A DNA stretch of 64,000 nt from assembly GCA_035771175.1 (NCBI GenBank), contig CM069603.1:29933308-29997307 (forward strand). Direction: 5' to 3'. This document shows positions 37,470-48,636 of this stretch, one piece after another. The translations under genes and the position numbers were made by a program. Source of the stretch: Paratinospora sagittata. Taxonomy: Eukaryota > Streptophyta > Magnoliopsida > Ranunculales > Menispermaceae. Numbering within the stretch: the stretch's first letter is position 1; each line of letters opens with the position of its first letter. The notes beneath the pieces are model-generated. The model was given only the letters and a program-made list of their open reading frames with translations, was not told the origin of the DNA and made no database searches.

Positions 37470-39590
37470 ATGGAAAGGATACACAATACCACTTCTGGTG
37501 AGCAAAGTGCCCCACACACTCGACCTACGACATGAGCAAGGAGATGAAGGCTTGTGCAATCAAATTTACCTCACGAACAATGTCGAAGAAAAAGAACAAG
37601 CAAACGAGACAAGCACTCAATATACTACTCAAGAGATTATAAGTACTAAAGAAGGAACATCTGAAAGTTCCCCTGTCTCATTTTTTTAGAGGCCCTACTT
37701 ATCCCGCCATACTTACTAGTTTTAAGAATTATGTTGCTGCAACTATATGGGTAAACAAAATAAGTTGTCATCCCCTTTTAAGTTTTGTTGTTGATGGTTT
37801 TTTCTTGTTAATAATGACTATTTGTATTTGTTTTTTTTGTTGACAGCATCGAGTCTCACTTAAGTGTTTAAATCATGGAGCACAACTGGCTAATTGAGAT
37901 CTAAAATGTCACCCCGATCAAGAAATACTCCAAGAGATTATGCAAGTATCTGGGTTGAGTCCCCTCATTAGTTTCTTGTATGCCTTTGCCAACAAGACAT
38001 TGATATTTTCTTTCGTGGAGCGATGACAACCATAGACGAATACATTTCACCTTCATTTTGGTGAAATGACAATTACGTTCGATGATGTTGAGATACTTCT
38101 CAACATTCCTATCATAGGCATATGCTTCTCAGCCGTACTAATGGGTAACTAAGATGCTATTGAATTACTAATGCAAGGGTTAAGAGTTTTAAAGACTAAT
38201 GCAACGAACAAGATCAAATATGTGAAAAGGAAATCTATGAGCAAGCGTTGGCTAAAAGAGCGCTTTGGTACCGCCAAAGATGACGACACCCCTATCCCCC
38301 AATGGAGTGCACGACAAGGGCATTTTTATTATTTTTGCTAGGATACACATTGCTCTATGATAAAACTGGAACGCGAGTCCCTGTGGCTTATCTCTAATTA
38401 CTAATGCATGTGGACATGATCGATATCGTCATATCGAATTTGCAATAAGGAACTCGGTGTGTCAAATTGCATGGTATCTCACCTTGCTTGAGGTATGCAT
38501 CCTTTTACATTTAACTTTAATACTTATCAATTGCTATCTAGATGTTTAGTTCATGATTTTAATATAAACTGTGTTTGGTAAGGTTGGTTGCATGATCATG
38601 TTCCCTTAATTCGTCCACGTGTCAACCCTTCTTACTACAACAATCTACCACGTGTGCAAATGTAGATCCCAAGAAAGGAGTGGGATTAGATGATGGTTAC
38701 ATGTACACACTGAGTAGGGTACTCGACAAGTTATGCCCTCACGAGGTCAATCAAAATTTTATGATTATTACGTTTTTTAATAACATTGCATTTATAATTA
38801 GGATTTTGAATAACATTGCATTGTTTGTGAAACTACTTTTATTGTAATATATGTTCAAGTTTACTAGGATCCTTACCAAGATTTGAGAGAAAATCGTCTC
38901 ATCTCTGAGTTTGCATTTTACACTGGTTGTATTAAATGCTTGGATGTTGTGGAACCCTACCATCCTGCTAGAGTTCTTCACCAATTAGGCCATGTCCAGA
39001 CAATTCCTACATGGCCTCTTCATCCTTTACGAGCAACTAGGGGTTCATCGGCAAAACAATACCACGTCATGTACCTGTTTTATGATCAGACATAGGAGAA
39101 ATGGGATAGCATGTTGTGTTTGCTCGAGCACGTGTTGAGCATCTAACACATCCATGGAATGCAATTTCAAACTACCTCGAGTGGTATATCTCTATATCAC
39201 ACCCAAAAATTGAGAACCCAAAATACTAGAATAACAACAACTCTCAAGAAAATATTGTTGATGATGAGCCTACCCTGGTAAAAAGGATTGCATTTTTTTT
39301 AAGTTTATATGTTAGCTTCATGTAACATATGTTAATCTCATGTAATTGTTTATTTCTACGCACTCTATATAACAGCGAGACATATGAGCCTTAGACTCTG
39401 CATTACAATGGAGGCCCAGGCCTGAACTGGAGTTAACAGTTGGTAATGCAATTGTCGCCATGGATTCCATAATAGGTGTTCTGTCTGGTGTGAATATCTA
39501 AGGTGATGAAGCTAGACCTTCCTCTGCAATGGATGAAAAGACTGGGCCATCTAACCCAGGTGCGATGAAGCAAGGCCCATTAAGGACAGT
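37470..39590 (+). pseudogene. Broken plant mobile domain (PMD, MAIN-like) gene
   Basis: Plus-strand pieces in several frames match the aminotransferase-like plant mobile domain: FHLHFGEMTITFDDVEILLNIPI (in pieces FHLHFGEMTITFDDVE, ILLNIPIIG) near 38050; a LYDKTGTRVPVAYL block near 38350; DPYQDLRENRLISEFAFYTG near 38875; and VLHQLGHVQTIPTWPLHP near 38970. A possible start is the ATG at 37470 (MERIHNTTSG), but stops and frame changes occur throughout, even allowing for introns (one possible donor after 38493). PMD proteins are either host silencing factors (MAIN/MAIL) or cargo of transposons. The neighbouring palindromes suggest the transposon type. Confidence 0.75.
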
Positions 39591-39593
39591 TAG

Positions 39594-39907
39594 TGTTAGC
39601 TAACTATTTTAAGTTAATTTAACAACTAACTACTTGAGAAGTTAGTACTCTATTAGTATTGTTAGAACAACAATCAGGTTGTTATAACTGTCACCACTAG
39701 TTGAGTTGTTATTGGTTGTCAAGAACCAAATGTTAAGATGTAATTGGCTACCAAGAATCAACTCAAGTATAAAAGAAGAGTTGTGCAGTTGTAAAATCTT
39801 TAATGAAGAAATCTCTCTCTAAAGCTCTGTTAATGGAGGTTCAGCCTATGTTCTTCAGTAATTGTGTTCTTCTGATTTCCTAATGAAATCTCATAGGACC
39901 ATGATCA
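39594..39907 (+). mobile_element. Candidate short solo LTR (copia-like)
   Basis: 314 bp, TGTTAGCTAAC...CATGATCA, flanked by gttag (39589-39593) and gttgg (39908-39912), one mismatch. Inside are a TATA-like tataaaag near 39770 and a start-region-like AATGAAG, the layout of a small LTR promoter. It lies just after the PMD pseudogene. Confidence 0.5.
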
Positions 39908-41219
39908 GTTGGAATGATGTCATTGGCAAGATCATATTCCCGCAAGCCCAGAGGATAGTAGCTTTAGTGGTTGTTTTGTTCTATTGTTTTCTTAGATTTG
40001 TAGCGGTGAATTGTATAATTCAATACTATTTTGGGAAATTTCTTACATGAAAATTTATGTTTTTGTTATAACTTTGGATATAATTTTGTTGGATTACATA
40101 GATTTGTATTAGCTATTCACAGTAAATTTACCAATTTCATCGAAACAAGTGTCTCGCGACTCAAATTAGTTCAGAAAGGTTATAAAAACATAAAAAAAAA
40201 AATGTCTAGAAATGCCTTAAAAAATCAAGCTAGAAGACGAAAATCCCAAAAAAAAAATGGAAAAGAAGAGGTTTGTTCGCGTTCCAACTTGAACTTTAAG
40301 ACCTTTTTAGCTATATTTAAGTTGTCTACAAACATCTCAACCTAATTTGGGTGGTTGGGAACCGATTCCCACCCGTTCCAATCTCTTGATGTCAATCCGG
40401 CTGGCTGGCAGTGTTGGTAAGAATAAGATTAAGTTTTTGCCAATGGGCATCAACATCAAATAGGTATGGGCACGCTAGCTTGTTTACACAAAGCAAACTC
40501 ATGGGCACAAGTCAATCTATGTGTTTTACATAACACACATCCACATGCATTTGGTCCAACCTAATACTTCTGATATGTTCTAACTCTTCCCATATCTTGT
40601 CTAGTGTAACTCTAAAGATGAAGCCACGCAAATGTATGAAAGTAGAATCTTAAAAGTGATTTTGTAAAGTGTTTAAACTTTTTTTCAAATGACGCCTTAA
40701 TCTCTGTGTGTTATAGTTGTATAATAGAATTGATTAATACCGTCCATGATGTCTCGAATTTACCTTGAGATAAACCTAGGGATCTTTTCAACTTTGAATG
40801 TGCACTCTCCGCCCTATTGATTGTAGTATTTCCCAAGTGCATAAATTGATTTGTCCACGGCTTCACAAGTCTTTGTTTATGGGGTTCCAACCATGTCGTA
40901 TTGAGATATTTAATTAAAGCAAGGTCCTCAATGAACTCTCGAAACAATACATTTTTTTGTTGGTTGTATTCATCCATTGTTTCAATTGCAACCAACTCAA
41001 TCCACTTCCCCATAAAAGCATCAAAGTCCTCAGTTTTTACAAACTTGCCCTTTGAGTTGGTCAACACATTCTTCTTTATGTGTCATGTACAAAGTAAATT
41101 AGTTGTATCGGGGAACACACTTTGAAATGGAATTCATCAAAGCCAACTCCTTATCTGTCATAATTACCTTAGGTAAAAATCAACCGTCTAACAACTCCCT
41201 CAATTTTTGTAATGCCCAT

Positions 41220-43184
41220 TGTTAGACACCCAAGAGAGGGGTGAATTGGGTGTCTCAGTCAATTAAGTCAATTTTAAAATTATCTTATGATATTCTTAAA
41301 TAGGTAAGGCATTTGTTCAAATATATCATTGCAAGAGATAAATACAAAAATTGAAATGCAAAGACACAAGATTCGTACATGGTTCAAAAAGCCTTTTCCT
41401 ACTCCACACTTAGAGAAACCTTATATAGGATTCCACAATCTCGGATTTACTTCACGGGTGTGAATGCAACTACCTTTTTTATATGTTTAAGGCAAACCTA
41501 TCCTTTTATGGGCTAAGAATGAATTGACTTCTTCCTTTTGCAAGATAAGAAAGAACCTAATATCCTTTTACTGGGCTAAGGATGAACCACTTGACCTTTT
41601 TTATGAGAAAGGGTAAAACTAAACCTTGATTCCAACCGAAGAATCTTAAGTGAACTAAATTCACTTAACTTGACTTGTTTCAACTATAAACAAATCCAAG
41701 AAACTAAATCATAAATGTTTGATCCAAATCCTTAGAACAATTACAATGAAGCTCAAATATTACAAACCAATCAATACAAAATATGAAAATAAAGCTCATG
41801 GATTGAAAAAAACTTACAACCATATACCTTTCTTGATCTCATATTTCCCATTGGAATGTTGTTGCAAAATGTGCATGAGTGATGCAAAAGTTGAAGCTCC
41901 AAAATCACCAAGATGATTTTTCCATTCAAATGCTCTCTTTAGGTGTTTTGAAAATGGGAAGAGATGAAGGATATAGATTAAAGCTCATTCGCATATTTTC
42001 TCACAAAAAGACTTAAACACTAGGGAATTTTTGGATTTAAAATCAAACACTCATTTTCCCTAAGAATTTAAGAGGTTTCTCCCATAAGGAAGATTTGAAA
42101 TTGAAGATTTGAAATTGAAGATTTGAAAAGAAAACCCAAAAGAGAGAGAAAGGCAGAAATGCTTAAAATCAAAAATATGTTTCTCAAAATTCAGGAAATC
42201 TTTAAGTATGATTTCTCTCAAGAATGAAATATTAAAAGCTCTGGAGATTTCACAAAATAGGAAGAACAATTTGTAAAACCTTTTCTTTCAAAATTATTTT
42301 GAAGAAACTTGATTTTTCTTTTGAAAACGAGGATAACAAAACAAAAGCACAAGTTTCAAAAGATTTTGCAAAAGTTGCTCACAATGAGTTAAGGCATGTA
42401 TTTATAGAAAAACAAACAATTCAAAAAATCAAGAAACTTGTTTCCATAAGAGGAACCACGTTTCTGTTCAAAATACATGAAAAATGACATTCTGCTAAAA
42501 AACACGAAAACTTTTTTTGTGAAGGAAACGTGTTTCTATGCAAATTCCACCATTCTGCCATAAACAATGGAAACACGTTTCTGTGCTTGTGTTCCAAAAA
42601 ACACTATTTTGGACAAAATTGAGGAAACGCGTTTCTGTCTATCCAAGTGAAAAAATCATTTTGGCTCAAAGGAAAACGTGTTTTGCCTATAGGGAACACA
42701 TTTTTGTTATGCACAGAATACTGAAACATGTTTACTTTAAAAATTTTAAGTTCAAGATAAATTAAGTTTAAACACACTTGAATACACTTAAATCAATCAA
42801 ATTGAAGTTCATGCAAGTGTTTAAATCATTCTGAATGAAAGTCAACTGTTTGACTAAATTGAAAATAAGTTTAACTTTGAAAACTTAGATGATTTAAAAC
42901 ATTTTAAATGCGTGCAATGCTTTGGAACAAAATGAGCAACATGAAAGCAAAAAATATTACAACTTAATTCTAAGACAAATTGTAAGCTCTCATCCTTTTG
43001 TCTTTAAATCAACTCATCCAAGCTTTTGACTTTGACCTTGTTTGATCCAATTGGTTCACTTGAATCTTGTATTGGCCTTCTGACTTATCTTTGGTGCTGA
43101 AACATACTAGCACCATTTGTTATATTGTTTGTCATCACAAAACACTGGGAAGAATCTAAGTGGAAAACCACTTAGGTCAATACA
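41220..43184 (+). mobile_element. Solo LTR I-1 in the MULE gene
   Basis: Starts TGTTAGACACCCAAGAG and ends near CTTAGGTCAATACA. It has the ggggtgaattggg block near its start, typical of one group of plant LTRs. The target duplication is worn (cccat on the left, tacat on the right). MULE sequence resumes on both sides. No coding capacity. Superfamily not certain (copia suspected). Confidence 0.75.
42433..42736. repeat. Array of GAAACGCGTTTC palindromes in I-1
   Basis: Imperfect palindromes of the type GGAAACGCGTTTCT at about 42433, 42452, 42524, 42569, 42623, 42671, 42692 and 42723. Close pairs are 19-21 bp apart. Confidence 0.85.
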
Positions 43185-43389
43185 TGTAGTTGTCTTTATT
43201 TTCAGATGTCATGTAACACCAATGCCACTGAAAATGTCATATCCGTCGATGTAATGCCAACAATTTGTAGTAATAAAAATCTATACTTGTTCGTCTTATG
43301 TGTACAATCCATCAACAAAACGTAAGGAAAGCGCCTCAAAAGATCTTTAGAAATGGGATGAGCCCAAAATAAATCTTGAACAATATCAG

Positions 43390-45174
43390 TGTTGACCTAA
43401 ATGGTTTTTCACTTAGTTTTCTCCTAAGTGTTTGATGCTAACAAACAATATAACTTATGGTGCTAATGATTTCATCTAGTATATTTTAGCACCTAAAGTG
43501 AAAAAGAGTCAATGCAAGATCCAAGTCTTCAAGGTCAAGAAGTCTCTCAAGCAAAGAATAAAAGGAAATAATCAAGTACACTTAAAACTTGAACAATTGG
43601 ACATCTTGAAGGAAAGAAGACAAAGAGGTTAAGAGTCTTTGTGTGTCTAGAATTAGGATGTAACTTATTTGCTTTCATCTTTGCTCAATCATTCTTAAAT
43701 CATGCATGCATACTTCGCATTTGCATAGTTTCGTCAAAATCATATATACATTGAGTTTTGTTTTAAAAATAATTTTAAATTGCTCAAATATGTTTGGTTC
43801 AAGTTCTTAAACTATTTCAAACTTGTTTGAATCATATTTGCATTAGTTTTAGTCAAAATGACATTTTCACTAATTTTCTAAAGCCTTATTGGTTTAAATT
43901 TTAAAATTTTAACTTGATTTTGAACTTAGACTTCAAATTTTTGTTTGAAATGTTTTCTGAGGTTTTTGTTCATCAAACTTCATGTATTTTAATCATATTT
44001 CATTATTCAAAAGTGTTCATAAAGTTTAAAATCCATAAATCCAAGTTGTACATGTTTTTGGTCAAGACCTGTACATTGTCCAGGTGAGCAGCTCGCTCCT
44101 CTAAGTGGGCAGCTTGCTTCTTTAGTGAGCAGCTCACTCCTCCAGATGGGCAGCGCGCTCATGCCTCAGAACAGCGCGCTCCCACCTTGGAGCAATGTGC
44201 TCCTGCCTGGTTTTTGGGTCTGGGCTTGCTGGTCTACAGAGCAACACGCTAGTGACTATTTAGGCGCGATTCCAACGATCATATTTTGGATTTTTGAGGC
44301 CCCAATGGCTATATTCTTGCGTCTAACAGCTAATGCTCCATTCTAACTTATAAATACATGCACTTAGGCCATGTTAAACAAAAGAGAGACAACCATGTGA
44401 TTCTTGGGACTGCTTTCCAAAATCATTCATCTTCTCCATTTTGCGAATGCAAAAGAGTTGATCAAATGCATTGATTTCACGCAATCTTTTGAGCATGCTT
44501 TAAAGTTTCTTCAAAATCATTCTCTTGAGCAAATATGGTTGCAAGAAAGGTATAATATCATTGTAAGGTCTCTCATCTCATGAGCTTAAATTCTCGTGTC
44601 TTGTATTTGGGTATTTTTATTGTTGAGCTTCATTTGTAATTGTTCTATTTACTTAGAAAAAAAAAATTAATCATTGTACTTGGTCTTTTTGGTTTATTTT
44701 TAGTTGAAATAAACCAAGATTCAATATCACTTGTGATTCCAAGGTTGGAATCAAGGTTTAGTTTCACCATTTATCTTGAAAAGGGTCAAGTGGTTCATCC
44801 TTAGCTCACGAAAAGGATTTCGACTTTCCTTTGCCCTCGAAAAAGGAACTAGTGGTTTGTCCTTAGCCCATAAAAGTGAAAGGTTTGTCTCTTGAACCTT
44901 TAAAAATACAATGTAACGGTTTAGTTCACACCCTTAAAGTGAACCCATATAGTGGAATCCTAGAGACAGTTTCTTTAGGCGTTGAGGTAAGAAATTTTTT
45001 TTCGAACCATGTAAAAATCTTTGTGTGCAATATTTTAATTTCCACACTTTACTTCATGCACCTTTATTCATTTTGAGTATATAACTTAATTTAATCAAAT
45101 GATTTCCACAAATGACTTAAAATTTGTCAAAATCATCCATAACACTCAATTCACCTCATCTTGGGTGTCCAACA
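43390..45174 (-). mobile_element. Solo LTR I-2 in the MULE gene, opposite to I-1
   Basis: On the minus strand it runs TGTTGGACACCCAAGATG...TTTAGGTCAACA. A perfect 5-bp target duplication atcag lies at 43385-43389 and 45175-45179. Removing it restores the MULE frame (EEGTD joined to IVQDLF). Same family as I-1. No coding capacity. Confidence 0.9.
44086..44252. repeat. Array of GAGCAGCGCGCTCC palindromes in I-2
   Basis: Copies at about 44086, 44107, 44127, 44148, 44169, 44189 and 44239. Successive copies are 20-21 bp apart except the last. Confidence 0.85.
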
Positions 45175-45944
45175 ATCAGTTCCTTCTTCACGCCTGTGCC
45201 ATTTGACATACTGCTCCTTTTCTAACTTGTGCAAGAGTTGTTGCATTTAAAATTTACCTTCGTATTCCAACAACTTATGTTTCTGTTTGGCATTATAGAT
45301 TGTCTTCAGAGTTGATGCATTGGTGTCATTTCTTTCCTTTAATGTCATCAATATGTCTTTCGGTCGAGCATTACTCTTTAAGTACATTTGAATCATGATT
45401 TTTATCTTTTCATTGGTTAACCTTCCAGCATATAAGTGCCCTTCCAAGTAATTTGCAGATGGATGATTATGGGTGCGGCATGCAACTGTCAATGTCCACT
45501 CATCATCCCGAAGGTTCTTACCCTTTAACAAAAAAGGGCATCCACACTTCTTCGTACCAGTTTCACTTTTCTTCCTCTTCTTATCAATTGAAGATTTCTG
45601 AGCGACGGATTTGTAATAACCAAATCTCTTACAAGCAAAATTGATTCTTGCTCGCTTACCATTTCCTCCTGCATATGAATTTTGAGTTATAATTATTAAC
45701 TCATTCCTCTTCTCAACATCTTGAGCCTGTGAAATGAATTCCTCCCTGGTATTGAATGAAATGTTGGGGGTAAATTGTTCTGTGTAGTCGACAACCATCT
45801 TTAGAATTGGTTCTTCAATCTGAAATTATCGAAAAAATTATAATTAGACAAACAATAGCCAAATAAGATCGTAAACCACATCAAATAAACCCAAAGACAA
45901 ACATACAAATTGCATGCATAAATCTAAAAGAACACATATAAATA

Positions 45945-46040
45945 TATGGTTCGGCCCTTGATGGCCAAACCAAAAGCTTATGTTTGGCCACATAGGGTCG
46001 AACGTAGGTACTCAGTTAAGCCACGTAGGTCCGAACCAGT
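45945..46040. repeat. Palindromes in the 5'-leader intron of the first MULE
   Basis: Three 20-24-bp imperfect palindromes: ggttcggcc...ggccaaacc at 45948-45971, gtttggcc...ggtcgaac at 45981-46002, and aagcc...ggtccgaacc at 46015-46036. They lie between the leader donor and acceptor sites, so in the unspliced RNA they could form hairpins. Confidence 0.75.
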
Positions 46041-46089
46041 ATGCGATTTTTTTGAAAATATAAAAATAAAAATAAACCAAAAACTTACC

Positions 46090-46511
46090 TTTGCTTAATG
46101 TACGTCATCACCCAAGCTTGATTCGTGTGTCATAATGCTACCAAAATGTGTTGATAGTGGGAGTTTAATGCTCTAACATTGGTTTCTATCACACTACAAA
46201 ACACTAAAATAGGATTCAAGCACTTTAAAATCATCTCAAAATTATTTAAATCTTTCAAAGATGAATCTTTGAGGTTTGAAATAGTAGTTAGAAGCAAGAA
46301 AATGTGTAGAGTAGAAGCGTGATTGAAGAAAGAAGAAGATGAAGAAGATAATGGTGGTGGTAGGTTTAGAGGGTGGGTGAGAGAGAAATGGTAAAACGGT
46401 TGAAAGTAGGGTTCGTTTGGTCAAATGACATGAGGGTAATTTAGGAAATATATATTTTTTAGTTTTGTGGGGTTAGGATAGTGGTTAAGTAGGGTTCAAA
46501 TAGGAACCCTC
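46090..46511 (-). repeat. Terminal region of the first MULE
   Basis: Ends (minus strand) GAGGGTTCCTATTTGAACCC. Homologous over about 400 bp to 46746-47150 in inverted orientation. A 9-bp flank tatatcaat follows at 46512-46520; the partner end of this MULE, expected left of 40.35 kb, was not recognised. Confidence 0.8.
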
Positions 46512-47552
46512 TATATCAATCAAACTTTTCCCATTATTTTTACTCATATTTATTTTTTCAAAACTCAATTTGTATATTTTTTGAATTGTACCTTAATCTT
46601 CTTTACCCTTATTATCTGGCACTCTATGATTCTATGATCTTTTTTAATTTCACTAAAAAAACCCAATATCCATTTTTTTTAAAAAAAAAATGATACCAAT
46701 AAAATTCCAATAGTATTTACAAATAATAAAGTTAAGTTTTTATTTGAGGGCTGCTATTTGAACCCCAATTATCCCTATCATCACACCCACAAAATCAAAA
46801 AAAAAATTATTTTCTAAACTACCCTCCTGGCAAATGACCAAAATGACCTTATTTTGAACTATTTTACCATTTCTCTCCCACCCACCCACTAAACCTACCC
46901 ACCATCTTGTTCATCTTCTTCCTTCTTCAATCACTTCTTTAATTTATATATTTTATTGCTTGTAAGTACTATTTTAAAGCTCTAAGATTCATCTTAGAAA
47001 GATTTAAATCATTTTGAGAGTATTTTAAAGTGTTTTTGGTTTATTTTGAAAGGTTAGAGCATTCAAAAACTTCCACTATCAACACATTTTTGTAGCAATA
47101 TGATACAGGAATCAAGCTTGGGCGATGATGTACATCAAACAAAGGTAAGTTTTTGATTTATTCAAATGGTTCTTTTGTATTTTTTTTTGGAAAAAAGTGC
47201 ACAATGGTTCAGCCCTGTATGGAATATCCAAGTTCAGCCACACAGGGCCGAACCTTATATAGTAGGTTCGGCCTTGGGTGGCCGAACCAAAGCTTTTGGT
47301 TTAGCCATTTATGGTCAAACCATATATTTCCATTTTAATTTTAGATTTATGCATGCAATTCTTATGTTACGTCTTTGGGTTTAGCTAATGTGGTTTACGA
47401 TCTTATTTGGTTATTGTTTATCTAATTATAAAACTTTTGGTAATTTCAGAATGAATAACCAAGTTTAGAGATGGTTGTCGACCACACAGAACAATACACC
47501 CCCAATATTGCGTGTACTTGGCATATCTGCATAAAATAAAATAGTTATTTAA

Positions 47553-48400
47553 TGTAATACTCCAAAATTTTCATAAACTTATAAAATATATAACCAACAA
47601 ATAAATAAGTAAAAATCAATATTCTTTTGGAGTAGCCTTGTGATACGGTACTATTCACATATATAATACTATTCATATATATATATGGTACTATTCACAT
47701 ATATAAAATAATTATTGTTAAATTATGACATGATATGAGTTATTGGATGGTATTCAGTAATAATTTTATAATGGCATGATATGTTAATACATTACATTAA
47801 TAATGTTGGTATGTTAGTTATATGATTTATCTCACTAAAGACACACTAAAAAGATAACAATACATTAAAAGGTATCTTCGCCTAGCCTGGGGTGTTTCGA
47901 AAGGCCAAGGTTATGTGTCATGATGGCCAATGAATTTCGGACTCCATTCGAGAGGAGTTCTGAGGAAAAGGTGATTATGTCTAGGTGGTCTATGATCCAA
48001 ATGGATGGTTAGCGAGGACACTTAAAACAAATTAATGTTGCAACGTAATGTATGCACTTGTTTGAATATCTAATTGGATTTGATGTATTATGTTATTAAT
48101 AAATAAGAGTTCAGGAATATTGTTTAAGGTGATCCACTGGGCATTAGCTCACCCCCTTTCTTTTTTAAAAATGAATAATGCAACATGAGCAATCCATGGG
48201 TTGAAGAGCAGTAGTAGCTAGTACTATTGGTGGCTTAGATTTGGCTGCGTGTAGTGGTCATTTGTACTTACTAATAAGAATAATAGTTCCAATAGGAACA
48301 ATATTGGTATTTTAGTTTGATTTTAGTATGTCAAGTGTTTTGCTAAGGGTATAACAACTACTTTCAATGTTATTTATGTCAGACCATGGTGGACATATGT
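47553..48400 (+). mobile_element. Candidate LTR K, left end only
   Basis: Begins TGTAATACTCCAAAA, the form of a plus-oriented gypsy LTR. It contains, on the reverse strand, the ggtgagctaatgcccagtgg block shared by the other gypsy LTRs here. The right end and target duplication were not found; the end coordinate is approximate. 48401-48636 holds nothing I recognise. Confidence 0.4.
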
Positions 48401-48636
48401 ATAATTTTAATTAATCCAATGCCATGTGAATTATTAAATGTTTATTAATAAATTTGTCTCTATTGATTAATTATGTCAAAATTGAAAATGGATCTAGTCT
48501 TTTGATGTCTGCAGGGTTAAGAATCTCAAAGCAATAGGCATTTCTTAGTTGAATTAGTGTATTAAGGTCTATGGTGAGACCAAGGTAATTATAGAGACAT
48601 TCAATCTTCGATGAATTGAATTTGCAGACACAATAA

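Larger units (their letters stand above)
40350..45798 (-). pseudogene. MULE transposase gene, split by two solo LTRs
   Basis: Minus-strand exon pieces: 45798-45180 (from MVVDYTEQF; FAR1/WRKY-GCM1-like zinc finger with CKRFGYYKS, KKCGCPF and CRTHNHPS; then EQYVKWHRREEGTD), 43384-43185 (DIVQDLFWAHP, first catalytic Asp in LLMDCTHKTNKYR), and 41219-40350 (VIMTDKELALMNS with the second Asp; NRAESAHSKLKRSLG with the catalytic Glu region; SWIM finger CGCVLCKTHRLTCAHE near 40505-40552). It carries frameshifts (for example after EYEGKF near 45247) and stops, plus two LTR insertions. The 5' leader has a spliced layout: donor GGTAAG near 46086 and acceptor TTTCAG near 45824. Confidence 0.9.
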
